Origin: Phyllobacteriaceae bacterium UBA1940
Lineage (GTDB): Bacteria; Pseudomonadota; Alphaproteobacteria; Rhizobiales; Rhizobiaceae
Assembly (NCBI GenBank): GCA_002336975.1
Contig: DDFA01000066.1
Span: forward strand, 14,015-39,882
DNA length: 25,868 bases
Reading direction: 5' to 3'
The translations under genes were made by a program, and so were the position numbers. A model generated the notes under the pieces. The model had not been told where the DNA came from, ran no database searches, and was given only the letters and a program-made list of their open reading frames with translations. Shown here piece after piece: positions 1 to 7,100 of the stretch (position 1 is its first letter; each line of letters begins with the position of its first letter).

Positions 1-282
1 GACGCGCTGGCGGCGGGCGAAGCGGCCGACACCGCGCTGTTCCTCGACATGGATTTGTCGATCCTCGCCAGTTCCAGCGACCGCTACGAGGCCTATGAGG
101 CGGCGGTCAGGCGCGAATATGCCTGGGTCGACGACGCCACCTGGCGGCAGCGGCGCGCCGAGTTCCTGCGGCAGTTTCTGGCGCGGCCGGTGATCTTCCA
201 CACCGCGGCGTTCCGGTCGGCCCATGAAACGGCCGCGAGGGCCAACATGGCGCGCTCGCTCAAGCGGCTCGAGGCCGGCTGA
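1..282 (+). CDS. C-terminal part of a predicted HD-superfamily metal-dependent phosphohydrolase (COG4339 type)
   Basis: The frame is open from the first base, so the gene begins upstream and only the last 93 codons are present. The segment FLDMDLSIL, then a YEAYEAAVRREYAWV stretch, then FLARPVIFHT and a closing ARANMARSL helix match the C-terminal half of a widespread bacterial family annotated as predicted metal-dependent HD phosphohydrolase. The D-x-D pair in LDMDLS lies just after the part of the family that carries the HD metal site. The HD motif itself is outside the window, so the catalytic assignment rests on similarity of the tail only. The gene stops three bases before the end of the opposing hydrolase gene, so the two converge with no room for a conventional terminator. 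Substrate unknown. Confidence 0.72.
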   Translation, partial: DALAAGEAADTALFLDMDLSILASSSDRYEAYEAAVRREYAWVDDATWRQRRAEFLRQFLARPVIFHTAAFRSAHETAARANMARSLKRLEAG

Positions 283-285
283 CGG

Positions 286-1053
286 TCACAGCGGGTGGTC
301 GGCGAGAAATTCGATGACCTTTTTCTTGAAGCTGCGGTCGCCGACTGACAGCATGTGGTCGCGACCGTCGATGTCGAACGCCTCGGCGTTCGGCATCAGC
401 CCGGCTAGCAACTGCGCCGATCCCGCGATGTCGTCCTTCGTTCCGACGCCGATCAGCGTCGGTTGCGCGATGCGGGCGACGTCGGCCTCGGTCAACTCGA
501 CGCGCGAATTGGCGATGCAGGCGGCGAGCGCCAGCCGGTCGCTCTTTGTAGTGTCTGCGAATTTTCGGAACATTCTTCCGCGTTCGGTGTCGACGGTGGC
601 GGGATCGTCGGCGCGCAGCGCCACGGCGATCGGGTCCCAGTCGCCGACGCCTTCCACAAGGCCAAGGCCAAGACCGCCCAGAATAAGCGTCGCGACGCGG
701 GCCGGCTCCTCCAGCGCGGCGAAGGCCGACACCCGGGCGCCCATCGAATAGCCGAAGACATGGGCGCGCTCGATGCCGGCGTGATCGAGCAGCGCCATGG
801 CGTCGCTGACCATCTTTTGCGGCGTGTAGTCGCCGGGGTCGTAGCTGACCTGCGAGCGGCCGTGGCCGAGATGATCGAACGCCAGCACCCGGTATCCGGC
901 ATGGCGCAGGTCCGCCACCCAGCCCGGCCCGACCCAGTTGACGCCGAAATTGGAGGCGAAGCCGTGGATCAGCAGGATCGGATCGCCCTGCCCGTCGTCG
1001 GGATGCTGGTCGATATAGGCGAGTTCGAAACCGCGATTGCGAAAGAAGTGCAT
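286..1053 (-). CDS. alpha/beta-fold hydrolase
   Basis: A 255-residue cytoplasmic alpha/beta hydrolase with no signal peptide. Visible landmarks are the oxyanion-hole strand LLIHGF (residues 27-32), the FDHLGHGRS segment (59-67), a nucleophile elbow GYSMG with Ser103, the acid GTKDD with Asp207 or Asp208, and the histidine RDHM with His233. The order and spacing fit a Ser-Asp-His triad and a family of esterases or lipases, but the substrate cannot be read from the sequence. I place the start at the ATG at 1053 because the protein then begins MHFFRNRGF, just before the first strand; the open frame continues 21 codons further into the end of the upstream gene. It is the last gene of a tight minus-strand run with the DUF192 and cold-shock genes (gap of 10 bases), so co-transcription is likely. 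Confidence 0.87.
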   Translation of the reverse strand: MHFFRNRGFELAYIDQHPDDGQGDPILLIHGFASNFGVNWVGPGWVADLRHAGYRVLAFDHLGHGRSQVSYDPGDYTPQKMVSDAMALLDHAGIERAHVFGYSMGARVSAFAALEEPARVATLILGGLGLGLVEGVGDWDPIAVALRADDPATVDTERGRMFRKFADTTKSDRLALAACIANSRVELTEADVARIAQPTLIGVGTKDDIAGSAQLLAGLMPNAEAFDIDGRDHMLSVGDRSFKKKVIEFLADHPL

Positions 1054-1063
1054 GGATTGCGGA

Positions 1064-1549
1064 TTATTGGCTGCCGGCCACCGCGTCAATCGACGGATGC
1101 CGCAGCCGCGCGCCATCGACGACGCCCAGACGCGCCGCCGTCCCCTGTTTCAGCTCCAGCACGAACCGCACCGGCACGCCGGGAGAAATGGTGGCGCGCG
1201 AATAGGGCTGCCCCTTGAGGATGGCCTTCACCTTGCCGTCGTCGCCGATGAACAGGAGGTCCAGCGGCATCGGCGTGTTTTCCATCCAGAAGGCGGCGCT
1301 GCGGGTGGAGCCGAGGTCGAACAGCATGCCGCGATCGTCGGGCATGTCGTCGCGGAACATCAGGCCGCGCGACTGCTCGCCCGCCTCGTCGGCGATCTCG
1401 ATCGAAAACCGCACCTCGCCAGTCGATGTTTCAGCGACCAGCGGCGTCTTGTCCACCGGCAGCGACATGGCGCGCGAATCGGCCAGCGACGGACCGGACG
1501 CCAAAGCGAACAGCATGATCGCGACAAGCGAGCGCAGGAAAAACATCAT
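1064..1549 (-). CDS. exported DUF192 family protein
   Basis: A 161-residue protein with an N-terminal hydrophobic signal segment (about residues 4-22, ending GPSLADS) followed by one DUF192 domain. The family core is clear: EQSRGLMFRDDMPDDRGMLF, then FWMENTPMPLDLLFI and a closing VLELKQGTAARLGV. DUF192 proteins are small beta-barrel proteins found in many bacteria and archaea; their biochemical role is not established. The signal segment suggests the periplasm. Two consecutive ATG codons (1549 and 1546) could start translation; a purine-rich GGCGGG lies upstream of both. The gene lies 12 bases after the cold-shock gene and 10 bases before the alpha/beta hydrolase, which indicates an operon. 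Confidence 0.9.
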   Translation of the reverse strand: MMFFLRSLVAIMLFALASGPSLADSRAMSLPVDKTPLVAETSTGEVRFSIEIADEAGEQSRGLMFRDDMPDDRGMLFDLGSTRSAAFWMENTPMPLDLLFIGDDGKVKAILKGQPYSRATISPGVPVRFVLELKQGTAARLGVVDGARLRHPSIDAVAGSQ

Positions 1550-1561
1550 CGAACCCGCCTG

Positions 1562-2149
1562 TTAGTGTGAAGCTGGCAGGGTTCCTTTGTCGGGATGAAT
1601 TTCGGCAGCCATAAGGCCCTTGTCGCCATGGCCGTAACGCACCAGCACGACTTGGCCCGGCCGCAATTCGGTGACCCCGAACCGGCGCAGCGTTTCCATG
1701 TGGACAAAAATGTCCTCGGTGCCCTCGCCCCGGGTCAGGAAGCCGAAACCCTTGGTCCGGTTGAACCATTTGACCAGCGCGCGCTCGATGCCGCTTTCGG
1801 CGACGACCTGCACATGGGTGCGCTCGCTTGGCTGATCCAGCGGATGCAGCGCCGTCGAGGTGTCCATCGCCAGAACCCGGAACGCCTGCAGGCCGCGATC
1901 GCCGGCCTTGACCAGGCACAGCACCCGCGCCCCTTCGAGCGCGGTCTGGAAGCCGTCGCGACGCAACACGGTGACATGCACCAGCACGTCGCCGATTGCC
2001 GGATCGTCCGGCAGCACGAACCCGTAACCCTTGGCGACGTCAAACCATTTGATCGCGCCGGAAACCTCGAGCAGGCTTTCGCCTTCGCCAGTTCCGGTCG
2101 GGCTTCCCCATCCGCCCTTGCGGTCCTCCGAAGAGGATTTATCCCCCAT
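1562..2149 (-). CDS. tandem cold-shock domain protein
   Basis: A 195-residue nucleic-acid-binding protein with two cold-shock domains instead of the usual one. The first covers about residues 29-96, with RNP1 KGYGFV (40-45) and RNP2 VLVHV (55-59). The second covers about 123-186, with RNP1 KGFGFL (133-138) and RNP2 IFVHM (147-151). A charged, low-complexity leader (residues 1-27) and a linker of about 25 residues surround them. Single-domain CspA proteins are about 70 residues; double-domain versions near 190-200 residues are common in alphaproteobacteria and are thought to bind single-stranded RNA or DNA. I chose the ATG at 2149, preceded by AAAGGG nine bases upstream; the frame extends to a TTG at 2173 that lacks such a site. 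It is the promoter-proximal gene of the run toward 286. The upstream AT-richer gap (2150-2354) should hold its promoter. Confidence 0.92.
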   Translation of the reverse strand: MGDKSSSEDRKGGWGSPTGTGEGESLLEVSGAIKWFDVAKGYGFVLPDDPAIGDVLVHVTVLRRDGFQTALEGARVLCLVKAGDRGLQAFRVLAMDTSTALHPLDQPSERTHVQVVAESGIERALVKWFNRTKGFGFLTRGEGTEDIFVHMETLRRFGVTELRPGQVVLVRYGHGDKGLMAAEIHPDKGTLPASH

Positions 2150-2354
2150 CAGAACGCACCCTTTCTGAAGCAAACGCCACTGATTCTTGGCAAGGATAAC
2201 ATGGCGTCACTTCCTGTCAGCACCAGTTCAAAGTCATCCCGGCTGATTTCAACCAAATATTAACGATGAAGCTTTCGCGACGCTGGACTGTGATTTGCGG
2301 TTGCCGGCGCTGCGGCTCCGGCCCATATCAGGCGCTCAAACGAAAGGGCCCGCC

Positions 2355-2795
2355 ATGCGCTATCTGCATACGATGATCCGCGTCACCGATGTCGACCAGT
2401 CGCTCGACTTCTTCTGCAACAAGCTCGGAATGAAAGAGGTGCGGCGCATCGACAACGAACAGGGTCGGTTCACCCTGATATTCCTGGCCGCCGACGCCGA
2501 CGGCGAAACCGCCGCTGCGACACGCGCGCCGCTGGTCGAACTGACCCATAACTGGGACCCGGAAACCTATGCCGGCGGGCGCAATTTCGGCCACCTCGCC
2601 TATGAGGTCGACAATATCTACGACACCTGCCGGCGCCTGATCGACGCCGGCGTGACCATCAACCGGCCGCCGCGCGACGGCTACATGGCGTTTATCAAAT
2701 CGCCCGACAACATCTCGATCGAGCTGCTGCAGAAGGGCGAAGCGCTGCCGAAGGCCGAGCCGTGGGCCTCGATGGCGAACACCGGCGCTTGGTAG
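2355..2795 (+). CDS. gloA: lactoylglutathione lyase (glyoxalase I)
   Basis: A 146-residue VOC-fold metalloenzyme that converts the hemithioacetal of methylglyoxal and glutathione to S-lactoylglutathione. The two paired beta-alpha-beta-beta-beta modules are visible, and all four metal ligands expected from the E. coli enzyme are in place: His5 (RYLHTMIRV), Glu62 (VELTHNWD), His80 (NFGHLAYEV) and Glu123 (SIELLQ). The short loop arrangement fits the Ni/Co-dependent bacterial class rather than the longer zinc-dependent class. The ATG at 2355 is preferred over an upstream in-frame start at 2295 because the protein then begins directly with the first strand and has AAAGGG upstream. The next gene, pccB, follows after 81 bases on the same strand and has its own ribosome binding site. 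Confidence 0.94.
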   Translation: MRYLHTMIRVTDVDQSLDFFCNKLGMKEVRRIDNEQGRFTLIFLAADADGETAAATRAPLVELTHNWDPETYAGGRNFGHLAYEVDNIYDTCRRLIDAGVTINRPPRDGYMAFIKSPDNISIELLQKGEALPKAEPWASMANTGAW

Positions 2796-2876
2796 GCGTC
2801 CCGCTTACGCCTTTTGCGGTACTTGCGCCCCCGCGCCGGCGTGCTAACAGCTTCATCGAAACGCGGAGGGATCGCC

Positions 2877-4409
2877 ATGAAGGACGTGCTTGTCGAACTG
2901 GAACGCCGGCGCCAGGTAGCGCGGGCCGGCGGCGGCAAGGCCAGGATCGACGCCCAGCACGCCCGCGGCAAGCTGACCGCGCGCGAACGCATCGAGATCT
3001 TTCTCGACGAAGGCTCGTTCGAGGAGTTCGACATGTTCGTCGAACACCGCTCGACCGATTTCGGCATGGAGCAGAGCAAGATCGCCGGCGACGGGGTGGT
3101 CACCGGCTGGGGCACGGTCAACGGCCGCACCGTCTTCGTCTTCGCCAAGGACTTCACCGTCTTCGGCGGCTCGCTGTCGGAGGCGCACGCCGAGAAGGTG
3201 GTGAAGGTGCAGGAGATGGCGCTGCGCAACCGCGCGCCGATCATCGGCATCTACGACGCGGGCGGCGCGCGCATCCAGGAAGGCGTCGCGGCGCTTGGCG
3301 GCTACGCCGAGATCTTTCAGCGCAATGTTCTCTCGTCGGGCGTCATCCCGCAGATTTCGGTGATCATGGGCCCCTGCGCCGGCGGCGACGTCTATTCGCC
3401 GGCCATGACCGACTTCATCTTCATGGTGCGCGACACCTCCTACATGTTCGTCACCGGCCCCGACGTGGTGAAGACGGTCACCAACGAGACCGTCACCGCC
3501 GAACAATTGGGCGGCGCCAGCATTCATACGACAAAGTCGTCGATCGCCGACGGGGCCTATGATAATGACGTCGAGGCGCTGCTGCAGATGCGCCGCCTGA
3601 TCGACTTCCTGCCGCAGTCCAACACCTCCGACATTCCCGAGATCGAGTGCTATCAGTCGGTGACCGATCACGACATGTCGCTCGACCGGCTGATCCCCGA
3701 CAACGCCAACAAGCCCTACGACATCAAGGAACTGATCCTGAAGACCGCCGACGAAGGCGACTTTTTTGAAATCCAGGCGTCGTTCGCCAAAAACATCGTC
3801 ACCGGCTTCGGCCGCGTCGACGGCCGCACCGTCGGTTTCGTCGCCAACCAGCCGATGGTGCTGGCCGGCGTGCTGGATTCCGACGCCAGCCGCAAGGCGG
3901 CGCGCTTCATCCGCTTCTGCGACTGTTTCAACATCCCGATCGTCACCTTCGTCGACGTTCCGGGCTTCCTGCCGGGCACGGCGCAGGAATATGGCGGGTT
4001 GATCAAGCATGGCGCAAAACTGCTCTTCGCCTATGCCGAGGCGACCGTGCCGAAAATCACCGTCATCACACGAAAAGCCTATGGCGGCGCCTATGACGTG
4101 ATGGCGTCGAAACATCTGCGCGGCGACGTCAACTATGCCTGGCCGACGGCGCAGATCGCCGTGATGGGCGCCAAGGGCGCGGTCGAGATCATTTATCGCA
4201 AGGATATCGGCGACGCAGAAAAGATCGCCGCCCACACCAAGGCCTACGAGGACCGCTTCCTGTCGCCCTTCGTCGCCGCCGAACGCGGCTATGTCGACGA
4301 GGTGATCATGCCGCATTCAACCCGCAAGCGCGTGGCGCGGGCCCTGAAAATGCTGCGCAACAAGGATCTGTCGAACCCCTGGAAGAAGCACGACAACATC
4401 CCGCTGTGA
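2877..4409 (+). CDS. pccB: propionyl-CoA carboxylase beta subunit (acyl-CoA carboxyltransferase)
   Basis: A 510-residue carboxyltransferase that moves the carboxyl group from carboxybiotin to propionyl-CoA to give methylmalonyl-CoA. The N-terminal crotonase-fold half shows the GxGxV region near [13 protein letters not shown], then [10 protein letters not shown] and [13 protein letters not shown], which form the CoA and oxyanion site. The C-terminal half shows [23 protein letters not shown] and [13 protein letters not shown]. Length and these motifs match the alphaproteobacterial PccB rather than AccD. The start at 2877 has GGAGGG six bases upstream; an in-frame ATG at 2814 lacks one. The biotin-carrying alpha subunit pccA and a methylmalonyl-CoA mutase gene are not found in the window; the next gene converges on it. 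Conversion of propionyl-CoA from odd-chain lipid or amino-acid breakdown is the likely role. Confidence 0.93.
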   Translation: MKDVLVELERRRQVARAGGGKARIDAQHARGKLTARERIEIFLDEGSFEEFDMFVEHRSTDFGMEQSKIAGDGVVTGWGTVNGRTVFVFAKDFTVFGGSLSEAHAEKVVKVQEMALRNRAPIIGIYDAGGARIQEGVAALGGYAEIFQRNVLSSGVIPQISVIMGPCAGGDVYSPAMTDFIFMVRDTSYMFVTGPDVVKTVTNETVTAEQLGGASIHTTKSSIADGAYDNDVEALLQMRRLIDFLPQSNTSDIPEIECYQSVTDHDMSLDRLIPDNANKPYDIKELILKTADEGDFFEIQASFAKNIVTGFGRVDGRTVGFVANQPMVLAGVLDSDASRKAARFIRFCDCFNIPIVTFVDVPGFLPGTAQEYGGLIKHGAKLLFAYAEATVPKITVITRKAYGGAYDVMASKHLRGDVNYAWPTAQIAVMGAKGAVEIIYRKDIGDAEKIAAHTKAYEDRFLSPFVAAERGYVDEVIMPHSTRKRVARALKMLRNKDLSNPWKKHDNIPL

Positions 4410-4423
4410 CGCGGGTTGACAGA

Positions 4424-5419
4424 TCAGGCGCTCGCCCAGACAGCGTTGATCTTGTTGCGGAGTTCCTTGGCGATCTTTTCCGCCCCGGCATCATTCGGGT
4501 GGATTTCGTCCGTATTCCAGTCTGAATCCGTCACCGTTGCGCGCAGGTCGACATAGACAGCGGGATTACTGTTGTCGGCCAACGCTTTGAGCCGGTTGTT
4601 GAAGCTTCCGATCATGTGGGTGATGATCGCCTTACACAGCGCCCTTTGGGCTGTCGGATCGAACCCCTTGGCCTGGAGGTGGCGACCGAGATATTTGCCG
4701 CTCTTGCGCGGAATTGCGTTCGAGTATCCGTGGAGGAAAATGACGATTTTCGATCCATTTTGTACAGAACGCACATCGACGATCATCTGCCCGTAAAGCT
4801 GCATCGCCCGGTTGAGGGCTGTTGAAAACTGGGAATTGACATAGTCGGCGGCGTTTGCGGGATCATCGTCGCCAGGTTTGCGCTGGTTGAGGCAATTGGC
4901 GAGCGATGCGAGAATGTCGTTGCCGCTTGCGGAAAACATGAACATGTCGTAGCCGGTTCCCGCCTGGAGTTTCTGCACATACTGCTTGTCGCGCACGATG
5001 TCAGCGAGCTTCGCGCTCCATTTCGCCAACGGGTCGATGTTGAACCAGCCGCGCAGAAAATCCATGGCGTCTCGCGGCTTGAGGACCGGCGGCAGGTCGA
5101 ACCAGGAGTCTCCCTCATTGAGGATCTTCGGTCGGTTTGGCGGACCGAGCGACTTGGCGGCGGGCCCGGCGCGCGCCGCCAATTCTCGGACCCGCCGGTT
5201 CTCATCGACCGTGCGTAATAGATCGTTGGTTTCGGTGCGCGATGGACGCCGTCCGTCCTGGCGAACCGTCGCGACGTTCAACTTGACCGAGAATTCGAGC
5301 CGTTCAGCAGCCCGCTGATCGACCTCGAAATAACGCCTGATCTCGTCGTCCGTCAGGCCCTGGGCGAGAGCTTTGCGGCGCAGTTCCGAATAGGGAATCC
5401 TTGGGTCCGAACGCGCCAT
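4424..5419 (-). CDS. SGNH/GDSL-type hydrolase-like protein, function unknown
   Basis: A 331-residue protein with the conserved blocks of the SGNH hydrolase fold: block I GDSWFDLP (nucleophile Ser105), block III SGNDIL (Gly166-Asn167-Asp168) and block V DEIHPNDAG (Asp304 and His307). A further conserved-looking segment, FLHGYSNAIP, follows a strand near residue 228. Before the catalytic part is an extension of about 95 charged residues, predicted mostly helical, that opens with a short DPRIPYSELRRKAL segment. There is no signal peptide or membrane segment, so it is probably cytoplasmic, unlike many GDSL esterases. AAGGAGGG lies eight bases before the ATG at 5419. It converges on pccB with 14 bases between them and runs on its own. 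Esterase, lipase or carbohydrate deacetylase activity are all possible; nothing in the neighbourhood decides between them. Confidence 0.75.
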   Translation of the reverse strand: MARSDPRIPYSELRRKALAQGLTDDEIRRYFEVDQRAAERLEFSVKLNVATVRQDGRRPSRTETNDLLRTVDENRRVRELAARAGPAAKSLGPPNRPKILNEGDSWFDLPPVLKPRDAMDFLRGWFNIDPLAKWSAKLADIVRDKQYVQKLQAGTGYDMFMFSASGNDILASLANCLNQRKPGDDDPANAADYVNSQFSTALNRAMQLYGQMIVDVRSVQNGSKIVIFLHGYSNAIPRKSGKYLGRHLQAKGFDPTAQRALCKAIITHMIGSFNNRLKALADNSNPAVYVDLRATVTDSDWNTDEIHPNDAGAEKIAKELRNKINAVWASA

Positions 5420-5505
5420 GTCGCCGCCCTCCTTCCAACATCCGGCCGGAAGGATAACACAACTTTACCTTGCGTCACATGCGGAGATGCGCACGAAACT
5501 CGGCG

Positions 5506-6138
5506 CTATGGCGCATGGAAACCGACCTTCTTGTGGCTGCCGTCGCAATAGGGCTTGTTGGCCGAGTGGCCGCAGCGGCACAGGAACGCCTTGCCGACCC
5601 GGTTGACGGCGCGGCCGGTGCCGGACTCGATCTCGATCTTGCCCTCGACCATCAGCGGGCCGTTTTCTGTCGGCGTCACCTTCACCGGTCCGGTCAGGTC
5701 GGCGATCGCCAGCACGCTCTCGCGCGACGGCGGCTCGCCGGTGGCGACAAACCCGCCCTCGATATGGGAATTGTCGCAATAGGGCTTGTTCTTCGACAGG
5801 CCGCAGCGGCACAGCGTCGCCCGGGTCATCGTTCCGTCATGGCCTGCGATCGTCAGGTCGGCGTGAAACGCCAGCGGCCCGTTCTCGCGCACCGCGGCAA
5901 TGTTGGCCGGCGGCGCGCTTTCCTGCTCGCCGGTCCTGGGGATGACGCGGATCGCGCCCGACGGGCAGGCATAGGCGATGCGCAGCAGATCCTGCGCCGG
6001 CGCCTCGTCGGGAAAAATCCAGGGGCCGTCGACATTGGCGCGAAACACCGAGGGCTCGCCCATGACGCAGCGCCTTGAATGGATACAACGCTTGCCGTCA
6101 AAAATAATCGTGACGTCTTTTCCCTCGACCGTTTGCAT
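5506..6138 (-). CDS. CDGSH iron-sulfur protein with Fer4_19-like N-terminal domain and two CDGSH domains
   Basis: A 210-residue, apparently cytoplasmic iron-sulfur protein with three cluster sites. Residues 1-67 resemble the divergent 4Fe-4S monocluster domain (Fer4_19), with Cys18, Cys24 and Cys58 in CIHSRRC and YACPSGAI. Two CDGSH domains follow, each with the three-Cys one-His ligand set for a labile 2Fe-2S cluster: Cys110, Cys112, Cys121 and His125 in the first, Cys187, Cys189, Cys198 and His202 in the second. CDGSH proteins (mitoNEET family) transfer electrons or clusters; the exact partner of this bacterial arrangement is not known. The start at 6138 gives a protein opening directly at the first domain, with AGGGAG upstream. 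It lies downstream of the J-like gene on the same strand (77-base gap). Confidence 0.92.
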   Translation of the reverse strand: MQTVEGKDVTIIFDGKRCIHSRRCVMGEPSVFRANVDGPWIFPDEAPAQDLLRIAYACPSGAIRVIPRTGEQESAPPANIAAVRENGPLAFHADLTIAGHDGTMTRATLCRCGLSKNKPYCDNSHIEGGFVATGEPPSRESVLAIADLTGPVKVTPTENGPLMVEGKIEIESGTGRAVNRVGKAFLCRCGHSANKPYCDGSHKKVGFHAP

Positions 6139-6215
6139 GCCTGCGGCTCCCTGATACGGCGTTGCGATCAGGCTATACGAAGGCGGTCCGTCGTCAACGT
6201 GGAAACGGCCGGCGG

Positions 6216-6635
6216 CTACGCCCGCCTGGCCTTGGCGTCATCGATCAGCCGGTTGGCGATTTGCATCCTGACGATCGCGACGGGCCGGCAGTCTTCCGCA
6301 ACCCGGTCGGGATGGTTGGCGAAGGCGAACGCCCTGCGCACCCGGTCGAGCCCGGCGACGGTCTCCTTGCCGGTCAAGCCGAGTTCGCGGGCGATTTCGG
6401 CCGGGTCGGCGGACAGTCTGGCCGGCATGGGTTGCTGCTTGAGCAGCGGCGCAATCCCGGCCGTCTCGGCAAAAATGTAGTCTGCCGCGTCAGCGGCGTT
6501 GATGGTCGGGCCCGACAGCGCCGCGTTGAGGAGGTCGCGCGGGATCGACGGGCGAACCGATACCTCGCGCACGTCGCCAGCGGCGATGACTTCATCAAGC
6601 AAGGTTGCAAAATCGTTTGTTGTAAACGCGCCCAT
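6216..6635 (-). CDS. small protein with a degenerate J-domain-like C-terminus (HPD motif)
   Basis: A 139-residue protein of no clear named family. The C-terminal part, roughly residues 92-138, reads as two helices joined by a loop containing NHPDRV; His108-Pro109-Asp110 is the hallmark tripeptide with which J-domains stimulate DnaK ATPase. The following helix, with ARMQIAN-like sequence (IVRMQIANRLIDDA), resembles helix III of a J-domain. The first 90 residues are a mixed alpha region without recognisable motif. No signal or membrane segment. An EcfG-type promoter (GGAAC, 16 bases, CGTT) lies about 60 bases upstream of the start, which suggests induction in the general stress response and would fit a DnaK co-chaperone. 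The HPD reading could be coincidental, because helices I and IV are not clear. No good Shine-Dalgarno sequence precedes the ATG. Confidence 0.7.
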   Translation of the reverse strand: MGAFTTNDFATLLDEVIAAGDVREVSVRPSIPRDLLNAALSGPTINAADAADYIFAETAGIAPLLKQQPMPARLSADPAEIARELGLTGKETVAGLDRVRRAFAFANHPDRVAEDCRPVAIVRMQIANRLIDDAKARRA

Positions 6636-6698
6636 CCCTGGTCCATCCGCGTCAGGCTGCCCTGCACATGACTGGCGGCATTCTATCGCTGTCAGCTT

Positions 6699-6723
6699 AA
6701 CGCCGTTCTACACAAGCCGTTCC
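6699..6723 (-). promoter_or_regulatory. EcfG-type general stress promoter for the J-like gene
   Basis: Read on the minus strand the site is GGAAC, exactly 16 bases, then CGTT. This matches the alphaproteobacterial general-stress ECF sigma factor consensus (GGAAC, N16-17, CGTT) at all nine fixed positions. The -10 element ends 63 bases before the ATG of the minus-strand gene at 6635, a normal leader length. No sigma factor, PhyR or NepR gene lies in the window, so regulation is inferred from the motif only. Confidence 0.66.
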
Positions 6724-6785
6724 AGTTTTAGCGAACCGCCGCCCGGTTTCCGCTACGTGGCCGACGCATGGCAGCCATTCGCTTT

Positions 6786-6798
6786 GTTGCACTGCAAC
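6786..6798. promoter_or_regulatory. 13-bp TGC-rich palindrome upstream of the DUF1127 gene, possible operator
   Basis: The sequence GTTGCA-C-TGCAAC is a perfect palindrome around one base, ending 58 bases before the ATG at 6857. It resembles the TGC-rich palindromes reported for PhaR-type regulators of polyhydroxyalkanoate storage in alphaproteobacteria, but that link is from memory of the motif style, not a search. Its position, where a promoter for the small gene should be, makes an operator plausible. Confidence 0.38.
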
Positions 6799-6856
6799 AT
6801 TGCGGCCATATCCCTATGTTATGACGAAACGGGAGGACGAACCGGAGACCACATCA

Positions 6857-7021
6857 ATGGGTTTTTTGACCGATCTCTTCGCCCGGCCGCGCTCGACCGA
6901 AATCCAGCGCTATCGCGCCGCCCTCGCCCTGCTCGAAGCGATGAGCAATGCCGACCGCGCCGACATCGGCGTCAAGCCGGCCGATTTCCCGCGCATCGCC
7001 CGTGAAATGGCGCTGCGCTAG
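6857..7021 (+). CDS. DUF1127 family small protein
   Basis: A 54-residue cytoplasmic protein. The C-terminal 35 residues show the DUF1127 pattern: an RYRAALALLEAMS helix, then RADIGVKPADFPRIARE with the family's D-I-G turn and closing helix. Some alphaproteobacterial DUF1127 proteins act as arginine-rich RNA-binding regulators of growth and nutrient uptake; this member is less arginine-rich, so that role is uncertain. The start at 6857 is set by GGAGA eight bases upstream and by the domain beginning close behind; an in-frame ATG at 6800 would add an unrelated leader. The gene stands alone, divergent from the J-like gene, with a 79-base gap before the next plus-strand gene. Confidence 0.8.
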   Translation: MGFLTDLFARPRSTEIQRYRAALALLEAMSNADRADIGVKPADFPRIAREMALR

Positions 7022-7075
7022 GCCGTTTCATGGCCGGACCTTTCATGATGCTGACAACAATCCGGCGATAAGGTT

Positions 7076-7094
7076 CTCCCGAGGCAATCGGGAG
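7076..7094 (+). promoter_or_regulatory. hairpin covering the ribosome binding site of the DUF1176 gene
   Basis: CTCCCGA (7076-7082) and TCGGGAG (7088-7094) pair perfectly over seven bases around a GGCAA loop. The right arm contains most of the GGGAGGA ribosome binding site (7090-7096) for the ATG at 7101, so the folded RNA would hide it. There is no T-run, so it is not a terminator. It could control translation, or could be a chance complement of a strong Shine-Dalgarno sequence. Confidence 0.5.
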
Positions 7095-7100
7095 GATCTG

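Noticed and set aside
2266..2376. Possible 36-codon frame in the leader of gloA
   Set aside because: It has no ribosome site, its composition is arbitrary (several Cys and Arg), and it overlaps the gloA start.
2853..4316. Long minus-strand open frame (487 codons) opposite pccB
   Set aside because: It mirrors the high-GC codon pattern of pccB, has no domain signals, and its product is histidine/aspartate-rich as expected for an antisense frame.
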